Positions 1 to 8,800 of a DNA stretch of 64,000 nt are shown here, one piece after another; position 1 is the first letter of the stretch; each line of letters starts with the position of its first letter. The stretch is from Parabacteroides sp900760525 (GTDB lineage: Bacteria > Bacteroidota > Bacteroidia > Bacteroidales > Tannerellaceae). The DNA lies in assembly GCF_049860805.1 (NCBI RefSeq), contig NZ_CP187555.1, positions 2,170,001 through 2,234,000 of the forward strand. The letters are read 5' to 3'. Position numbers and translations under genes: made by a program. The notes under the pieces were generated by a model. The model ran no database searches. It saw only the letters and a program-made list of their open reading frames with translations, and had not been told where the DNA came from.

Positions 1-343
1 GTCTATGTGCCAATTCTGCAATAGCGGGAGAAAGCTGCGAATGAATATTATTCAAATGGACAATATCCGGTTTGAAATCATCTAATAAAGCATTGAACTT
101 TTGTATGACATCAACCGTTCCAAATGGACGCATAACCGCTCTAAAAAAGCTCACCCCCATTCTAAATTTAACCTCTTTCGGAAAATATTTATTCCATGAT
201 GTTTGTAATGTATTCGGATGCTGCATTGCAAAAACAGCAACATCATGCCCATGAGATTTTAACAATTCAACCAAGTCGATTGTATAAATACAATCTCCCC
301 CTCTTGGATAATAGAATTTATTCGCTACAAGTATTCTTGCCAT
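1..343 (-). CDS. Glycosyltransferase family 4, N-terminal part (cut by window edge)
   Basis: The minus-strand frame opens with ATG at 343-341 and stays open to base 1, giving about 114 residues that begin MARILVANKFYYPRGGD. The start, a short beta strand followed by a Gly-Gly loop and then ELLKSHGHDVAVFAM, is typical of the N-terminal Rossmann domain of GT-B, family 4 glycosyltransferases. 'DIVHLNNIHSQ' is the usual second motif of that domain. The catalytic C-terminal half lies outside the window. It is the last visible gene of the polysaccharide operon, 5 bp after the polymerase gene, so it probably adds one sugar of the repeat unit at the cytoplasmic face. Donor and acceptor cannot be told from the sequence. 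Confidence 0.8.
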   Translation of the reverse strand, partial: MARILVANKFYYPRGGDCIYTIDLVELLKSHGHDVAVFAMQHPNTLQTSWNKYFPKEVKFRMGVSFFRAVMRPFGTVDVIQKFNALLDDFKPDIVHLNNIHSQLSPAIAELAHR

Positions 344-348
344 AAGAA

Positions 349-1590
349 TTATTTTGAAGACAATATTTTTTCATTCTTATCTTGCACTACAACATGTCTT
401 ATATCAGAGAACAAGAGTCCTAAAAGCACCATCATAAATAATCCACGATTATGTGTTATTGTTGTATCTGTTGTACATTCAATCATAAAAAAGGCAATAA
501 TCATTAATGCCATTAACACCTCTTTATAGGCAAACTTAAAGTTTTTCAATGCTTTTAACGCTAGTTTTCCCCAAAACAGGAAGAATAAACAAATACCGAC
601 ATATCCAAATTGCGCCAATGCCGGATAATAAGTATCCGCAATGAAAGAACCAAAGTTTTTACTTAATCCATATATTCCATCCATCCCATATTGATTATAT
701 AATGGTGAATAATATACACCAGACGCATAAGTTCCATAAGTCCCGAATCCTGGACCAAAAGGGCAATAATCGGCCAAAATATCCGGCACGTAAAAATAAA
801 GCGCTGCCCGTGCAATAGCATCTTGTATCTTTTCATCACTACCCACAAAGTCACCTCCACTGATAAAATAGATATTCAATTTTTTGTAAGTAAAAAATAA
901 AACCAAAGCAAGGACAATTGAACTGAAAATAATATTTTTGATATTCAACTTAAATTTAAATGACGGCTTTACAAAAAGAGTCATAGCCGCACTTATGATA
1001 AAGAAGCCATAGAATTTAGAACGTCCGGAACACAATCCGACTAACATCAATAAAATAAATATAAACTTTTCTTTAGCAGTAAAATTACTACAATAAAGAT
1101 ATAAAAGAGCAACTATTGAAACTGCTGTAGCTAATCGAGAAGGATGCTTTAGAGTATATGAGATAGTCACAGGATAAATTACGTAAGCCAATCCTATAAT
1201 ACATAAATAGATACCCAGAACAATACAAATTTCACTTATCAATTTTTTATATGTTGGAGATATAATAGGCTTGATCGCATAAACACTAAAAAAACCGAGA
1301 TAAGGTTTATATTGTGAGACAAAATCGACTATTACAGCAGCCTTGCTAGTAGTTCCGATGTAGAAAGAATAGCATAGATAGAAAAGAAAAACAGTTGTAG
1401 TCACTAAAAACATCTTATTTACTTCCCAATGCGGAGTGGAAAAAACATATTTGAGAAATAAGACAAACAATAATAAAGAGCACAGTTCATCTGTATAATC
1501 AAATCCTATTGTATCGTACAGCATCACTCCAAACATGAGTGTGAAAATAAGGAGTCTACAAAAGTTCTTATTTATAAAATCTTGAAACAT
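349..1590 (-). CDS. O-antigen/capsule repeat-unit polymerase (Wzy-like) membrane protein
   Basis: A 413-residue protein made almost entirely of hydrophobic segments (about 10-11 predicted by eye). A large hydrophilic loop at roughly residues 235-325 is rich in Tyr and Gly and contains 'CPFGPGFGTYG', the kind of periplasmic loop seen in Wzy/O-antigen ligase family proteins. Wzy proteins join lipid-linked repeat units on the periplasmic side. Sequence conservation in this family is low, so the call rests on topology and on the position between a flippase and glycosyltransferase genes. It could instead be an O-antigen ligase. A 295-bp AT-rich gap separates it from the gene before it. I see no gene or clear signal in that gap. 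Confidence 0.7.
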   Translation of the reverse strand: MFQDFINKNFCRLLIFTLMFGVMLYDTIGFDYTDELCSLLLFVLFLKYVFSTPHWEVNKMFLVTTTVFLFYLCYSFYIGTTSKAAVIVDFVSQYKPYLGFFSVYAIKPIISPTYKKLISEICIVLGIYLCIIGLAYVIYPVTISYTLKHPSRLATAVSIVALLYLYCSNFTAKEKFIFILLMLVGLCSGRSKFYGFFIISAAMTLFVKPSFKFKLNIKNIIFSSIVLALVLFFTYKKLNIYFISGGDFVGSDEKIQDAIARAALYFYVPDILADYCPFGPGFGTYGTYASGVYYSPLYNQYGMDGIYGLSKNFGSFIADTYYPALAQFGYVGICLFFLFWGKLALKALKNFKFAYKEVLMALMIIAFFMIECTTDTTITHNRGLFMMVLLGLLFSDIRHVVVQDKNEKILSSK

Positions 1591-1885
1591 TATTTATTAA
1601 CAATTTACATTAAAACGTTTATAGTTTTCAATTATTGTATTGAAGCATTTTAACTAAACTCTTATTCTTCCTTAAACAGAAGAATAACTGCATTCACTTC
1701 CACCTCTCTCGTGATACTCAATCTGCTTGTTTACATCCGTGAACTATCACACTGTAGAATCGAAAAACCTTAAGCATGATTTGATTATCTTCGAAGTAAC
1801 AAATATACTACTTTATCAGGGTTCTCACAATAAAAGTCGCATCAATAGAATGATAAAATTTCACTTTCTCTCAACACCATACCTA

Positions 1886-2998
1886 CTACATTTTGGCAAA
1901 TTGACCTAATAATATATCTTTATTAAGCATTTTAGATGTTTCTAAAGATGTCAAGTAAGAATAAATATATTTATTCCGTTCTTCCTCGCTTAATTGACAT
2001 GGATAAAAATTCGACATATCATTTTTATCTATATTCCAAACTGGGATATTCAATGTTACAGACAATTTTTTCTGAACTGATTTTAAATAAAGATTTTTAT
2101 CATATTCTTCATTTGTTATTAATGCAAAAGGTTTATTATACAAAATACAATACGATACAGAATTACTTGTATGCAATATAACCATATTTGATTTTTCCAC
2201 TAGAGAATCAGTTTCTCCCTTCACTATTTTTCGATTACCAAATTCAGTCCCTACATATTCTGATTTCGGATGAGCAGCAATAATTATGGGCATATTGCAC
2301 TGTTTCTCCAAACTATCAAAAAAAGTATTCAAACTACGTTGATAATTAACGACAGATACATTTTTATTTTTCATCATATATATGATATCCGGATGCAAGG
2401 GATAATAAACATCTAAAAAGACAATATATCCATCTTTCTTCGCGACAGGATTCAATATATACCGCTCATAATCGGGATGATTAATAGGAATTCGATCCGA
2501 ATACAAAATAGAAGAAGAAAAGATCATATCAAAATCTTTTACGTTAAAGAGTACTTTATAATATTTCAACAAACACTCTTGTAATCGATTTTTTATTATT
2601 TTAAAAATCCTTTCTATTTGTATACTTTTCAACTTTTGCCATATAGAAATATTCATTATTGTATTTCCATACATATCTATTCGAACAATAAAACATTTTT
2701 TATCAGACAGCAACCTATAAAACTTTCTTGATTTCCAGTTCGTAAAAGCCTCAACAATAAATATTGTTCTTTTAATATCAATCAAATACAACCGACGTTG
2801 TATCTCCGATAAATCAGATAATTTTCTAATATAAGATTCTTCAATCTGTCCCACTAATTTCATTCCTGGGAACATATATTGAGAAATATCCCAATATTCA
2901 ACAGTAAAACCCGCTTGAATAAAATCATCTATATAAAAATTCGTTTTAATTCTATTTGTCAAAGGCTCATGACAAATTACAACTATATTTTTTAACAT
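1886..2998 (-). CDS. Surface-polysaccharide biosynthesis protein, glycosyltransferase-like (unassigned)
   Basis: A 370-residue cytosolic protein with no signal peptide or membrane segment. The N-terminus (KNIVVICHEPLTNR, then a helix) resembles the start of a GT-B fold. The C-terminal half has 'PIIIAAHPKSEY', then 'VEKSNMVILHTSNSVSYCILYNKPFALIT'-like spacing, seen in capsule glycosyltransferases of the sialyltransferase/polysialyltransferase type: a His-Pro pair, then a Ser/Thr-Ser-rich loop near a conserved nucleotide-binding site. I infer a transferase, possibly the one using CMP-legionaminic acid made by this operon. It starts 1 bp after the flippase stop and is strongly AT-rich, as is common for capsule genes. 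A precise family is not claimed. Confidence 0.5.
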   Translation of the reverse strand: MLKNIVVICHEPLTNRIKTNFYIDDFIQAGFTVEYWDISQYMFPGMKLVGQIEESYIRKLSDLSEIQRRLYLIDIKRTIFIVEAFTNWKSRKFYRLLSDKKCFIVRIDMYGNTIMNISIWQKLKSIQIERIFKIIKNRLQECLLKYYKVLFNVKDFDMIFSSSILYSDRIPINHPDYERYILNPVAKKDGYIVFLDVYYPLHPDIIYMMKNKNVSVVNYQRSLNTFFDSLEKQCNMPIIIAAHPKSEYVGTEFGNRKIVKGETDSLVEKSNMVILHTSNSVSYCILYNKPFALITNEEYDKNLYLKSVQKKLSVTLNIPVWNIDKNDMSNFYPCQLSEEERNKYIYSYLTSLETSKMLNKDILLGQFAKM

Positions 2999-2999
2999 A

Positions 3000-4259
3000 C
3001 TATATTAACTTATAAACCCGACGACTGTATAAAAAAACTCCCAATGCAATCATCATGTTTACAATCATCGTTACATAAGCCGTATACATCACCGAATACC
3101 GTGTCAACAACACAGATAGCAGTACATGAAAGAGAGACATTGAAAATGTTATATACATTAATTTTTTTGTTTTCTTATAATAGAACAGATAATTTACAAA
3201 CAGATAATATACACATTGAAAAAAGGCCCCCATGCACAACGGGAATAAATAGGATACTGCATCCGCATATTTAGGAACAAATATCGGTATAAAGACAGAA
3301 GTCCCGACATAAACACATAATGTAATGATTGCAAAAAATAAAGTCATGACTTTAGTTTGCTTCAATAAACGGCTGGATGTATCCGCCTCTATATTAGCCA
3401 GATTCTTATATATATATACTGAATTTGTCGCATTAAAAGCCAATCCTATAATCTGAATAATATTAGCAAAATTGTAAGCAAAGCTATATATTCCGACTTG
3501 GGTTGCCATATAAAAGTAATTAATCACATACCGATCCAAACCTTGACGAATCCAGGCAGAAGCACTATGAGGAATCAAAGGAATACCAAAGTCCAAAGCA
3601 GATTTTATAGTCTCTTTATTTGGTATCAATTTTTGAAGATAGCCCCTTCTTATCAAGAAATAGATACTGACAAAGAAGAACAGCATACTAACAGCGACCT
3701 GTGCATATACTCGTCCCAACCACCCCCAATGGAAACCAATAACCAAAACCAAAGTCAAGATAAAGTTTGCAAGAACTGTTGCGACACTATATATACCATA
3801 TGAAAGAGGATTTTCTTCTAAACGCCAAATATCCAGATTGACCGTAGAAAATACTTGCATATAACATACCAACAGCCCCAACCATTGATACTCAACAGAC
3901 AATCCGATTATTCGTTCAAAAAAAGCAGAAAAGAACAAGAGCAATAATGAAAAAACAAGAAATGAAACGGAAGATAGGCATAAAACCGTACTTAACATCC
4001 GCCGAAGTTGCGTTTTCTCCGCAGAAAAAAAATCAACAGCGATAATACCTGTTGCATTCAACGAAATAAAAATAGACAACAATGTCACAAATGTATTAAA
4101 CAGATTCAACTCTCCGTATTCAGAAGGAGGTATAAAACTGGCTAACACCAATAGCAACAAGAAACCAATGCCACTATTCAGAAACGAAAAAAATGCAAAT
4201 AATGTTCCGTTCCTGAACAATGTATTAGTCCGTATCTTATTTATTAAAGTAAAAAACAT
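3000..4259 (-). CDS. wzx: Oligosaccharide repeat-unit flippase (Wzx-like)
   Basis: A 419-residue integral membrane protein with about 12 hydrophobic segments spread evenly over its length. The N-terminus (TLFRNGTLFAFFSFLNSGIG) and the 'IPLIPHSASAWIRQGLDRY' region near residue 225 are typical of the polysaccharide transporter/MOP superfamily. Wzx proteins flip undecaprenyl-linked repeat units across the inner membrane. The gene sits in the operon with only 1-bp gaps on each side, between CMP-sugar synthesis and the putative glycosyltransferase. Its function as flippase rather than another MOP exporter is inferred from this context. Confidence 0.85.
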   Translation of the reverse strand: MFFTLINKIRTNTLFRNGTLFAFFSFLNSGIGFLLLLVLASFIPPSEYGELNLFNTFVTLLSIFISLNATGIIAVDFFSAEKTQLRRMLSTVLCLSSVSFLVFSLLLLFFSAFFERIIGLSVEYQWLGLLVCYMQVFSTVNLDIWRLEENPLSYGIYSVATVLANFILTLVLVIGFHWGWLGRVYAQVAVSMLFFFVSIYFLIRRGYLQKLIPNKETIKSALDFGIPLIPHSASAWIRQGLDRYVINYFYMATQVGIYSFAYNFANIIQIIGLAFNATNSVYIYKNLANIEADTSSRLLKQTKVMTLFFAIITLCVYVGTSVFIPIFVPKYADAVSYLFPLCMGAFFQCVYYLFVNYLFYYKKTKKLMYITFSMSLFHVLLSVLLTRYSVMYTAYVTMIVNMMIALGVFLYSRRVYKLI

Positions 4260-4260
4260 G

Positions 4261-4947
4261 CTACTTTCTTTTATTCATTACAGCTTCCAGATATATCCAA
4301 TCTGTAAGGGTGTCTAAATCGACTGACATATCCAGTGGCATAACATACTTGCGTATTTTCTTAAAACTATCAAAATATCCCTTACGCAAAGACTCTACAT
4401 TAAACACATAAATAGCTCCATTAAACATCCAGACAGAAGGTGTATCCTGGCGTCTCCTAAAGGCTCCATCTCCCTTTGAGATACGAAGATATCCATCACT
4501 ATTCTCCTCAAATAAATTATAATATGGATTCTGAGGAGATTCGCATACGGAAACAACAGCATCAACAGATTTATCGTATAATCCGATAGCCTCCGTTACC
4601 TGCTGAGCTGTCCTCAATGGAGAAGTCGGTTGTAAAAGGACTACCGCATCATAGCTAACCCCTAAGTTCTCGTAAAAACCGATTGCATGCAAAATGACCT
4701 CGTATGTACCCGCTGAATCAGTAGCAAGGGAATCAGGCCTTTTAAACGGTACTGTCAGACCATAAGATCTAACAACCTGTATAATTTCATCATCATCGGT
4801 CGATATACAAATGTTGCAATCATCCGTCAATTGACGAGCCACATCAATTGAATAGGCAATTAAAGGCTTTCCTGATAACTGCTTGATATTCTTATGAGGA
4901 ATGCCCTTACTTCCTCCTCTTGCCGGTATCAAATACAATAATTTCAT
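4261..4947 (-). CDS. legF: CMP-legionaminate/CMP-acylneuraminate synthetase
   Basis: A 228-residue cytidylyltransferase. The N-terminal motif LIPARGGSKGIPHKN is the CTP-binding signature of the NeuA/PseF/LegF family. 'VVLLQPTSPLRT' and 'VDLDTLTDW' match the substrate and Mg2+ binding motifs. The enzyme couples CTP to a nonulosonic acid to give the CMP-sugar donor. The neighbours ptmE, legG, legI, legC and legB point to legionaminic acid rather than neuraminic acid, though the exact sugar cannot be read from this gene alone. The length is normal for the single-domain form. It lies 7 bp after ptmE and directly before wzx. Confidence 0.87.
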   Translation of the reverse strand: MKLLYLIPARGGSKGIPHKNIKQLSGKPLIAYSIDVARQLTDDCNICISTDDDEIIQVVRSYGLTVPFKRPDSLATDSAGTYEVILHAIGFYENLGVSYDAVVLLQPTSPLRTAQQVTEAIGLYDKSVDAVVSVCESPQNPYYNLFEENSDGYLRISKGDGAFRRRQDTPSVWMFNGAIYVFNVESLRKGYFDSFKKIRKYVMPLDMSVDLDTLTDWIYLEAVMNKRK

Positions 4948-4954
4948 TATTCAA

Positions 4955-5995
4955 TTATAAATGGTTCACTAATTCCTGAGCTTTATCAAAATCTTCAAAC
5001 TTACCGATATCCAACCAATATCCGGTAATGGGATAACGTATGACTTTATACCCCTTCGATATTAACAGATTCAGAAAATCCGTTGCATCAAAGAATCTAT
5101 TTGAAGGAATAAGTTCCAATAAACTTCTTTTTATCAAATATATACCAGCATTAGCATAATAATTGAATGTCGGTTTCTCTTTTATGCCTTTAATCTCCCG
5201 TCCGTCTAAATCAAATATTCCATACGGTACTGAAACCGAGTAAGGCACTGCAGCAACAGACATATCAGCCTTATTTTCTGAAAAATGAGAGAAAAAATCT
5301 TCATAATTTATATTTGTAAATAAGTCCGAATTCATCACTAATACCGTATCATGATGAAAACATTCCACAAATCTGATCGACCCTATTGTACCTAAATACT
5401 GCGGTTCACGAACACAATGTATATTAGAATCCACACGGGATTCGGCAATATATGACTCAATCTGTTCCTTTAAATAATTTACAGTTATTGAAATATGATC
5501 AACGCCATATTCGATTAAACGATCTATATTATAATCTATAATCGGTTTATTGCCAACCTTCAACAATGGCTTAGGGACTGTTTCTGTCAATGGGCGTAAA
5601 CGCAATCCTTTTCCTCCTGCCATCAAAACCGCATCTACTGGTAAAATAGACTTCTGTTTCTGAAGGTTATATATTTTAATTATACGCCTATCACAATCCA
5701 AATAGGGCAATAAAACTATCTTCTTTGATTTTAATGCTTTTATTTCATCAATAGAAATATTACCATATTGTAAATAATGAAAATTTCGATTCATAGCCAT
5801 AGAAACAGGTGCATCCAATTTCACCCCATTAATCAGACACCGACGAATATCTCCGTCTGTCAATGAACCGACCATTCTCCCCTGACCGTCTACAACAAAC
5901 AGAGTTAAAATATCATTTGATAGTTGATTCAATGAAACTAAAGCCTCCCCGATATTAAGACTCTCATCTATAATATATTTTGAGTTTACATCCAT
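4955..5995 (-). CDS. ptmE: CBS-domain sugar nucleotidyltransferase, PtmE-like
   Basis: A 346-residue protein with two parts. Residues ~1-110 hold a pair of CBS domains ('LFVVDGQGRMVGSLTDGDIRRCL'-type motif). Residues ~115-346 form a nucleotidyltransferase domain opening with VDAVLMAGGKGLRLRPLT, with KPLL and 'VMNSDLFTN'. This architecture matches PtmE, the glucosamine-1-phosphate guanylyltransferase that feeds GDP-sugars into the Campylobacter legionaminic acid pathway. Its presence suggests that the pathway runs on GDP- rather than UDP-linked intermediates (inference). The CBS pair may sense an adenosine nucleotide. The gene is separated by 1 bp from legG and 7 bp from legF. Confidence 0.82.
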   Translation of the reverse strand: MDVNSKYIIDESLNIGEALVSLNQLSNDILTLFVVDGQGRMVGSLTDGDIRRCLINGVKLDAPVSMAMNRNFHYLQYGNISIDEIKALKSKKIVLLPYLDCDRRIIKIYNLQKQKSILPVDAVLMAGGKGLRLRPLTETVPKPLLKVGNKPIIDYNIDRLIEYGVDHISITVNYLKEQIESYIAESRVDSNIHCVREPQYLGTIGSIRFVECFHHDTVLVMNSDLFTNINYEDFFSHFSENKADMSVAAVPYSVSVPYGIFDLDGREIKGIKEKPTFNYYANAGIYLIKRSLLELIPSNRFFDATDFLNLLISKGYKVIRYPITGYWLDIGKFEDFDKAQELVNHL

Positions 5996-5996
5996 A

Positions 5997-7151
5997 TTAC
6001 AAATTATAAAATGATTTCTGAATCAGGTTTTCCAACGGATAAGCCTTCAACTGAGAAACAATCATATCTGTGGTTCCCTCCTTTTCATACGGATTACTCC
6101 GCAATTTTGCTACAGATTGAATTGCTTCAGAAAAAATTAATTTAAAACCCTGTTCTATTTCCTCCGTTGACGCTCCGCAATGCACTACGCTTTTTGCAGC
6201 AATACGCCCCTTTTGACGATTCCCAATATCCAGGGTCGGTATTCCGAAACTCGGAACTTCCAAGATACCGCTTGAAGAATTACCTATCGCAGCAGAGACA
6301 TATTTCAATGCCGAAAGATAACGAAGCTTGCCCAAAGACTTAAAGGCGATTGCCCGGTCTTCATTTTTCGCAACAAAATCTTTTATGCAGTCTATTATGA
6401 CACGCCCGTCCGTGTCTGAATTCGGAAGTGTAAAAAGTATCCGATATTCCGAATGTTTAGCCAAAACCTCCAACAAATTTTCACATTGTTTCCGTGCTGT
6501 ACACGTTTCCAAAGTCACAGGATGAAACGTGACAAGCAAAGACTTATCTCCTAACTTAAAATCCAAACTATTCTCCAATTCCTCTTTCGAAAGAAAAGAG
6601 CCTTTTTTTATATTTTCAACTCCAATAGCTCCTACATTAAACACCCGATCCGGGCTTTCTCCCAACTGGATCACCCTCTTCCGATATTCTTCCGTCGAGG
6701 TAAAATGCAAATGGCTCATCTTAGTAATCGCGTGGCGGATCGCATCGTCATAGGCTCCCTCCGTTATCTCTCCTCCATGTAAATGAGCAACAGGAATCTT
6801 AAAAAACAAGGCAGTGGAAACGGCAGCCAGAATTTCATATCGGTCTCCTAATACAACTATCAAATCGGGGCACAGGTCTTCATAGGCATCGGCAAAACCA
6901 ATCATACCTAATCCTACGGATTTAGCCGTAGCACTTGATGTATCCGACGAAAGCAACATTTCAACTCTCTTATCAATAACAAAACCATCTTTCTCAATTT
7001 CCTTATACGTCAAGCCAAACTCAGGAGAAAGGTGCATATTTGTTACTATGACCTGTAGTTTTAAATCTTCAGATTCTTCTATTTGCTTCATAAGGCCACT
7101 TAGTAAACCATATTCAGCACGGCTACCGGTTATAACGCATATTTTTCTCAT
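5997..7151 (-). CDS. legG: NDP-sugar 2-epimerase, hydrolysing (LegG/NeuC family)
   Basis: A 384-residue member of the UDP-GlcNAc 2-epimerase superfamily in its hydrolysing form. It begins KICVITGSRAEYGLL and contains 'DLIVVLGDRYEILAAV', 'HLHGGEITEGAYDDAIRHAITKMSHLHF' (shown as spaced motifs) and a late 'IGNSSSGILEVPSFGIPTL', all hallmarks of NeuC/LegG. In the legionaminic pathway LegG removes the nucleotide and inverts C2 to give 2,4-diacetamido-2,4,6-trideoxymannose, the LegI substrate. The start overlaps the legI stop by 4 bp, so translation is probably coupled. Confidence 0.88.
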   Translation of the reverse strand: MRKICVITGSRAEYGLLSGLMKQIEESEDLKLQVIVTNMHLSPEFGLTYKEIEKDGFVIDKRVEMLLSSDTSSATAKSVGLGMIGFADAYEDLCPDLIVVLGDRYEILAAVSTALFFKIPVAHLHGGEITEGAYDDAIRHAITKMSHLHFTSTEEYRKRVIQLGESPDRVFNVGAIGVENIKKGSFLSKEELENSLDFKLGDKSLLVTFHPVTLETCTARKQCENLLEVLAKHSEYRILFTLPNSDTDGRVIIDCIKDFVAKNEDRAIAFKSLGKLRYLSALKYVSAAIGNSSSGILEVPSFGIPTLDIGNRQKGRIAAKSVVHCGASTEEIEQGFKLIFSEAIQSVAKLRSNPYEKEGTTDMIVSQLKAYPLENLIQKSFYNL

Positions 7152-8155
7152 AATTCTATCAGATCATCTGGTTCATATAATCTTGTTGCCGTCTTCCCTA
7201 CTACATCCAACCATTGCATAGGAGAGATGCCGTTTCCCGGACGTTTTACAGTCAGATTCTGTTCTGTAAAAATCTCACCTTTCTCTATTTTGGATGCAGC
7301 AACGATACTTTTCCTGGCAACTCCTATATTTTTAGCTTCCGAAGGACTTATCCGTTTTTCAGCATCTCCTAAAGCCTTTTCTATATTACGAATTGATGAA
7401 ACCATTCTCTTCAGTTCATCCGGCTCCAAAGAAGCTTTATGATCTGGCCCCTTTAAATTCCGATCCAAAGTAAAATGCTTTTCTATAACAGAAGCACCCA
7501 ATGCAACTGCCGCAATAGGTACCTCTATACCTCTTGTATGATCGGAATATCCGACTTTGACATGAAACCTCTCGGCAATAGACTGCATAGCCCGCAAATT
7601 CACATCTTCCATAGGAGTCGGATATTCTGTATTACAATGGAGTATTATTATATCACCATGCCGGACACCATTTTCCACCAGGACAGCCAACGCCTCTTCT
7701 ATTTCCCGGTATCCACTCATTCCGGAAGAGAGAATTACGGGTTCTCTTCTTCGAGCAATCTTCCTTAAATAAGGATAATTAGTAATTTCTCCTGAAGGAA
7801 TTTTCCACAACCCCAAATGAAGCTCTGCAAGAAAATCAATACTATCCAAATCAAAAGCAGTAGAGAAAAACTTTACTCCTTTCTTTTTACAATAGTCTAT
7901 CAATATCAAATGCTGTTCCCAAGTAAGTTCCAGTTGCTTCAGCATTTGGTATTGGGAATCATTACCATCATGCAAGTTTATTTGTTGATACTCTGCCTTG
8001 ATTGCGCTTTTTGAAACCAGCAACTCGGCTTTAAAGGTTTGAAACTTAACATAATCAACCCCTGCCTCTGCTGCCACATCAATCAACTGCTTAGCTATTT
8101 CAAGCGAACCGTTATGATTTACACCTGCCTCCGCTATAACAAGAGTATGTTTCAT
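7148..8155 (-). CDS. legI: Legionaminic/N-acetylneuraminic acid synthase (NeuB family)
   Basis: A 335-residue enzyme with a TIM-barrel NeuB domain (residues ~1-270) and a C-terminal SAF domain (about 275-335, 'NGISPMQWLDVVGK'). Key motifs are VIAEAGVNHNG at the start, 'KIPSGEITNYP', 'GYSDHTRG' and 'ALGASVIEKHFTLDR'. The family condenses phosphoenolpyruvate with a 6-carbon amino sugar to make a 9-carbon nonulosonic acid. Together with LegB and LegC, the most likely product is legionaminic acid. The SAF (antifreeze-like) domain normally closes the partner subunit's active site in the dimer. It overlaps legG by 4 bp and lies 3 bp after the acetyltransferase gene. Confidence 0.9.
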   Translation of the reverse strand: MKHTLVIAEAGVNHNGSLEIAKQLIDVAAEAGVDYVKFQTFKAELLVSKSAIKAEYQQINLHDGNDSQYQMLKQLELTWEQHLILIDYCKKKGVKFFSTAFDLDSIDFLAELHLGLWKIPSGEITNYPYLRKIARRREPVILSSGMSGYREIEEALAVLVENGVRHGDIIILHCNTEYPTPMEDVNLRAMQSIAERFHVKVGYSDHTRGIEVPIAAVALGASVIEKHFTLDRNLKGPDHKASLEPDELKRMVSSIRNIEKALGDAEKRISPSEAKNIGVARKSIVAASKIEKGEIFTEQNLTVKRPGNGISPMQWLDVVGKTATRLYEPDDLIEL

Positions 8156-8158
8156 ATC

Positions 8159-8800
8159 TTACAATTTTATCTTTAATAAAGCCGGATTACCGGAATAAAT
8201 GCCTTTTTTCACTATATTTTTACGCACAACACTACCAGCCGCAATAACACAAGATTCCATAATACCAACACCGTTCACCAACACAGATTGACTTCCTAAA
8301 AAGACACCTTGGCCAACTGTACAATTACCATTCACCATTGCCCCAGTAGAAATATGGCAAAAGTCACCAATAACTGCATCATGCTCAATATTGGCAAATG
8401 TATTGATGATGCAACCTTTCCCAATGTGAGCGCCTGCATTAACCATAGCATGATGTAACACGACACTTCCTTCCCCTATGGAAGCATGACGGGAAACATG
8501 AGCTGTTGAAGCTACAATCGTAGCCAAACAACCACCAACCGATTGAATATGTTCGTGCAACCGAATTCGCAAACTTGCATCCTTTATATGTCCTACCGTC
8601 ACAAGGAACAAGGCCTTATCCACATATTTAATCAAATCATCATCCGTTCCGATAACCGGATATCCCAAAACAGAACTACCGACATATTCCGGCATATCAA
8701 GTATACCGAGTATCTTATGACCAGCACTCTCGGCGGCTTCTATCACCGATTTGCAATGTCCACCACCGCCGACCAAGACTATATTACCGAGATCACTCAT
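8159..8800 (-). CDS. Sugar N-acetyltransferase, NeuD/PglD type (LegH-like role)
   Basis: A 213-residue protein with an N-terminal Rossmann-like nucleotide-sugar domain ('NIVLVGGGGHCKSVIEAA') and a C-terminal left-handed beta helix of hexapeptide repeats (residues ~95-205: 'IGEGSVVLHHAMVNAGAHIG', 'IGDFCHISTGAMVNG'). The His pair in 'VLHHA' and the later 'EHDAVIGD' match the catalytic base region of PglD/NeuD enzymes. By position it should acetylate the 4-amino group made by LegC, i.e. the LegH step. A NeuD-type O-acetyltransferase is the alternative. The start overlaps the legC stop by 4 bp. Confidence 0.78.
   Translation of the reverse strand: MSDLGNIVLVGGGGHCKSVIEAAESAGHKILGILDMPEYVGSSVLGYPVIGTDDDLIKYVDKALFLVTVGHIKDASLRIRLHEHIQSVGGCLATIVASTAHVSRHASIGEGSVVLHHAMVNAGAHIGKGCIINTFANIEHDAVIGDFCHISTGAMVNGNCTVGQGVFLGSQSVLVNGVGIMESCVIAAGSVVRKNIVKKGIYSGNPALLKIKL

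Noticed and set aside
1727..1909. 60-residue plus-strand frame between the polymerase and glycosyltransferase genes
   Set aside because: AT-rich with no domain, overlaps the end of the minus-strand gene and runs against the operon.
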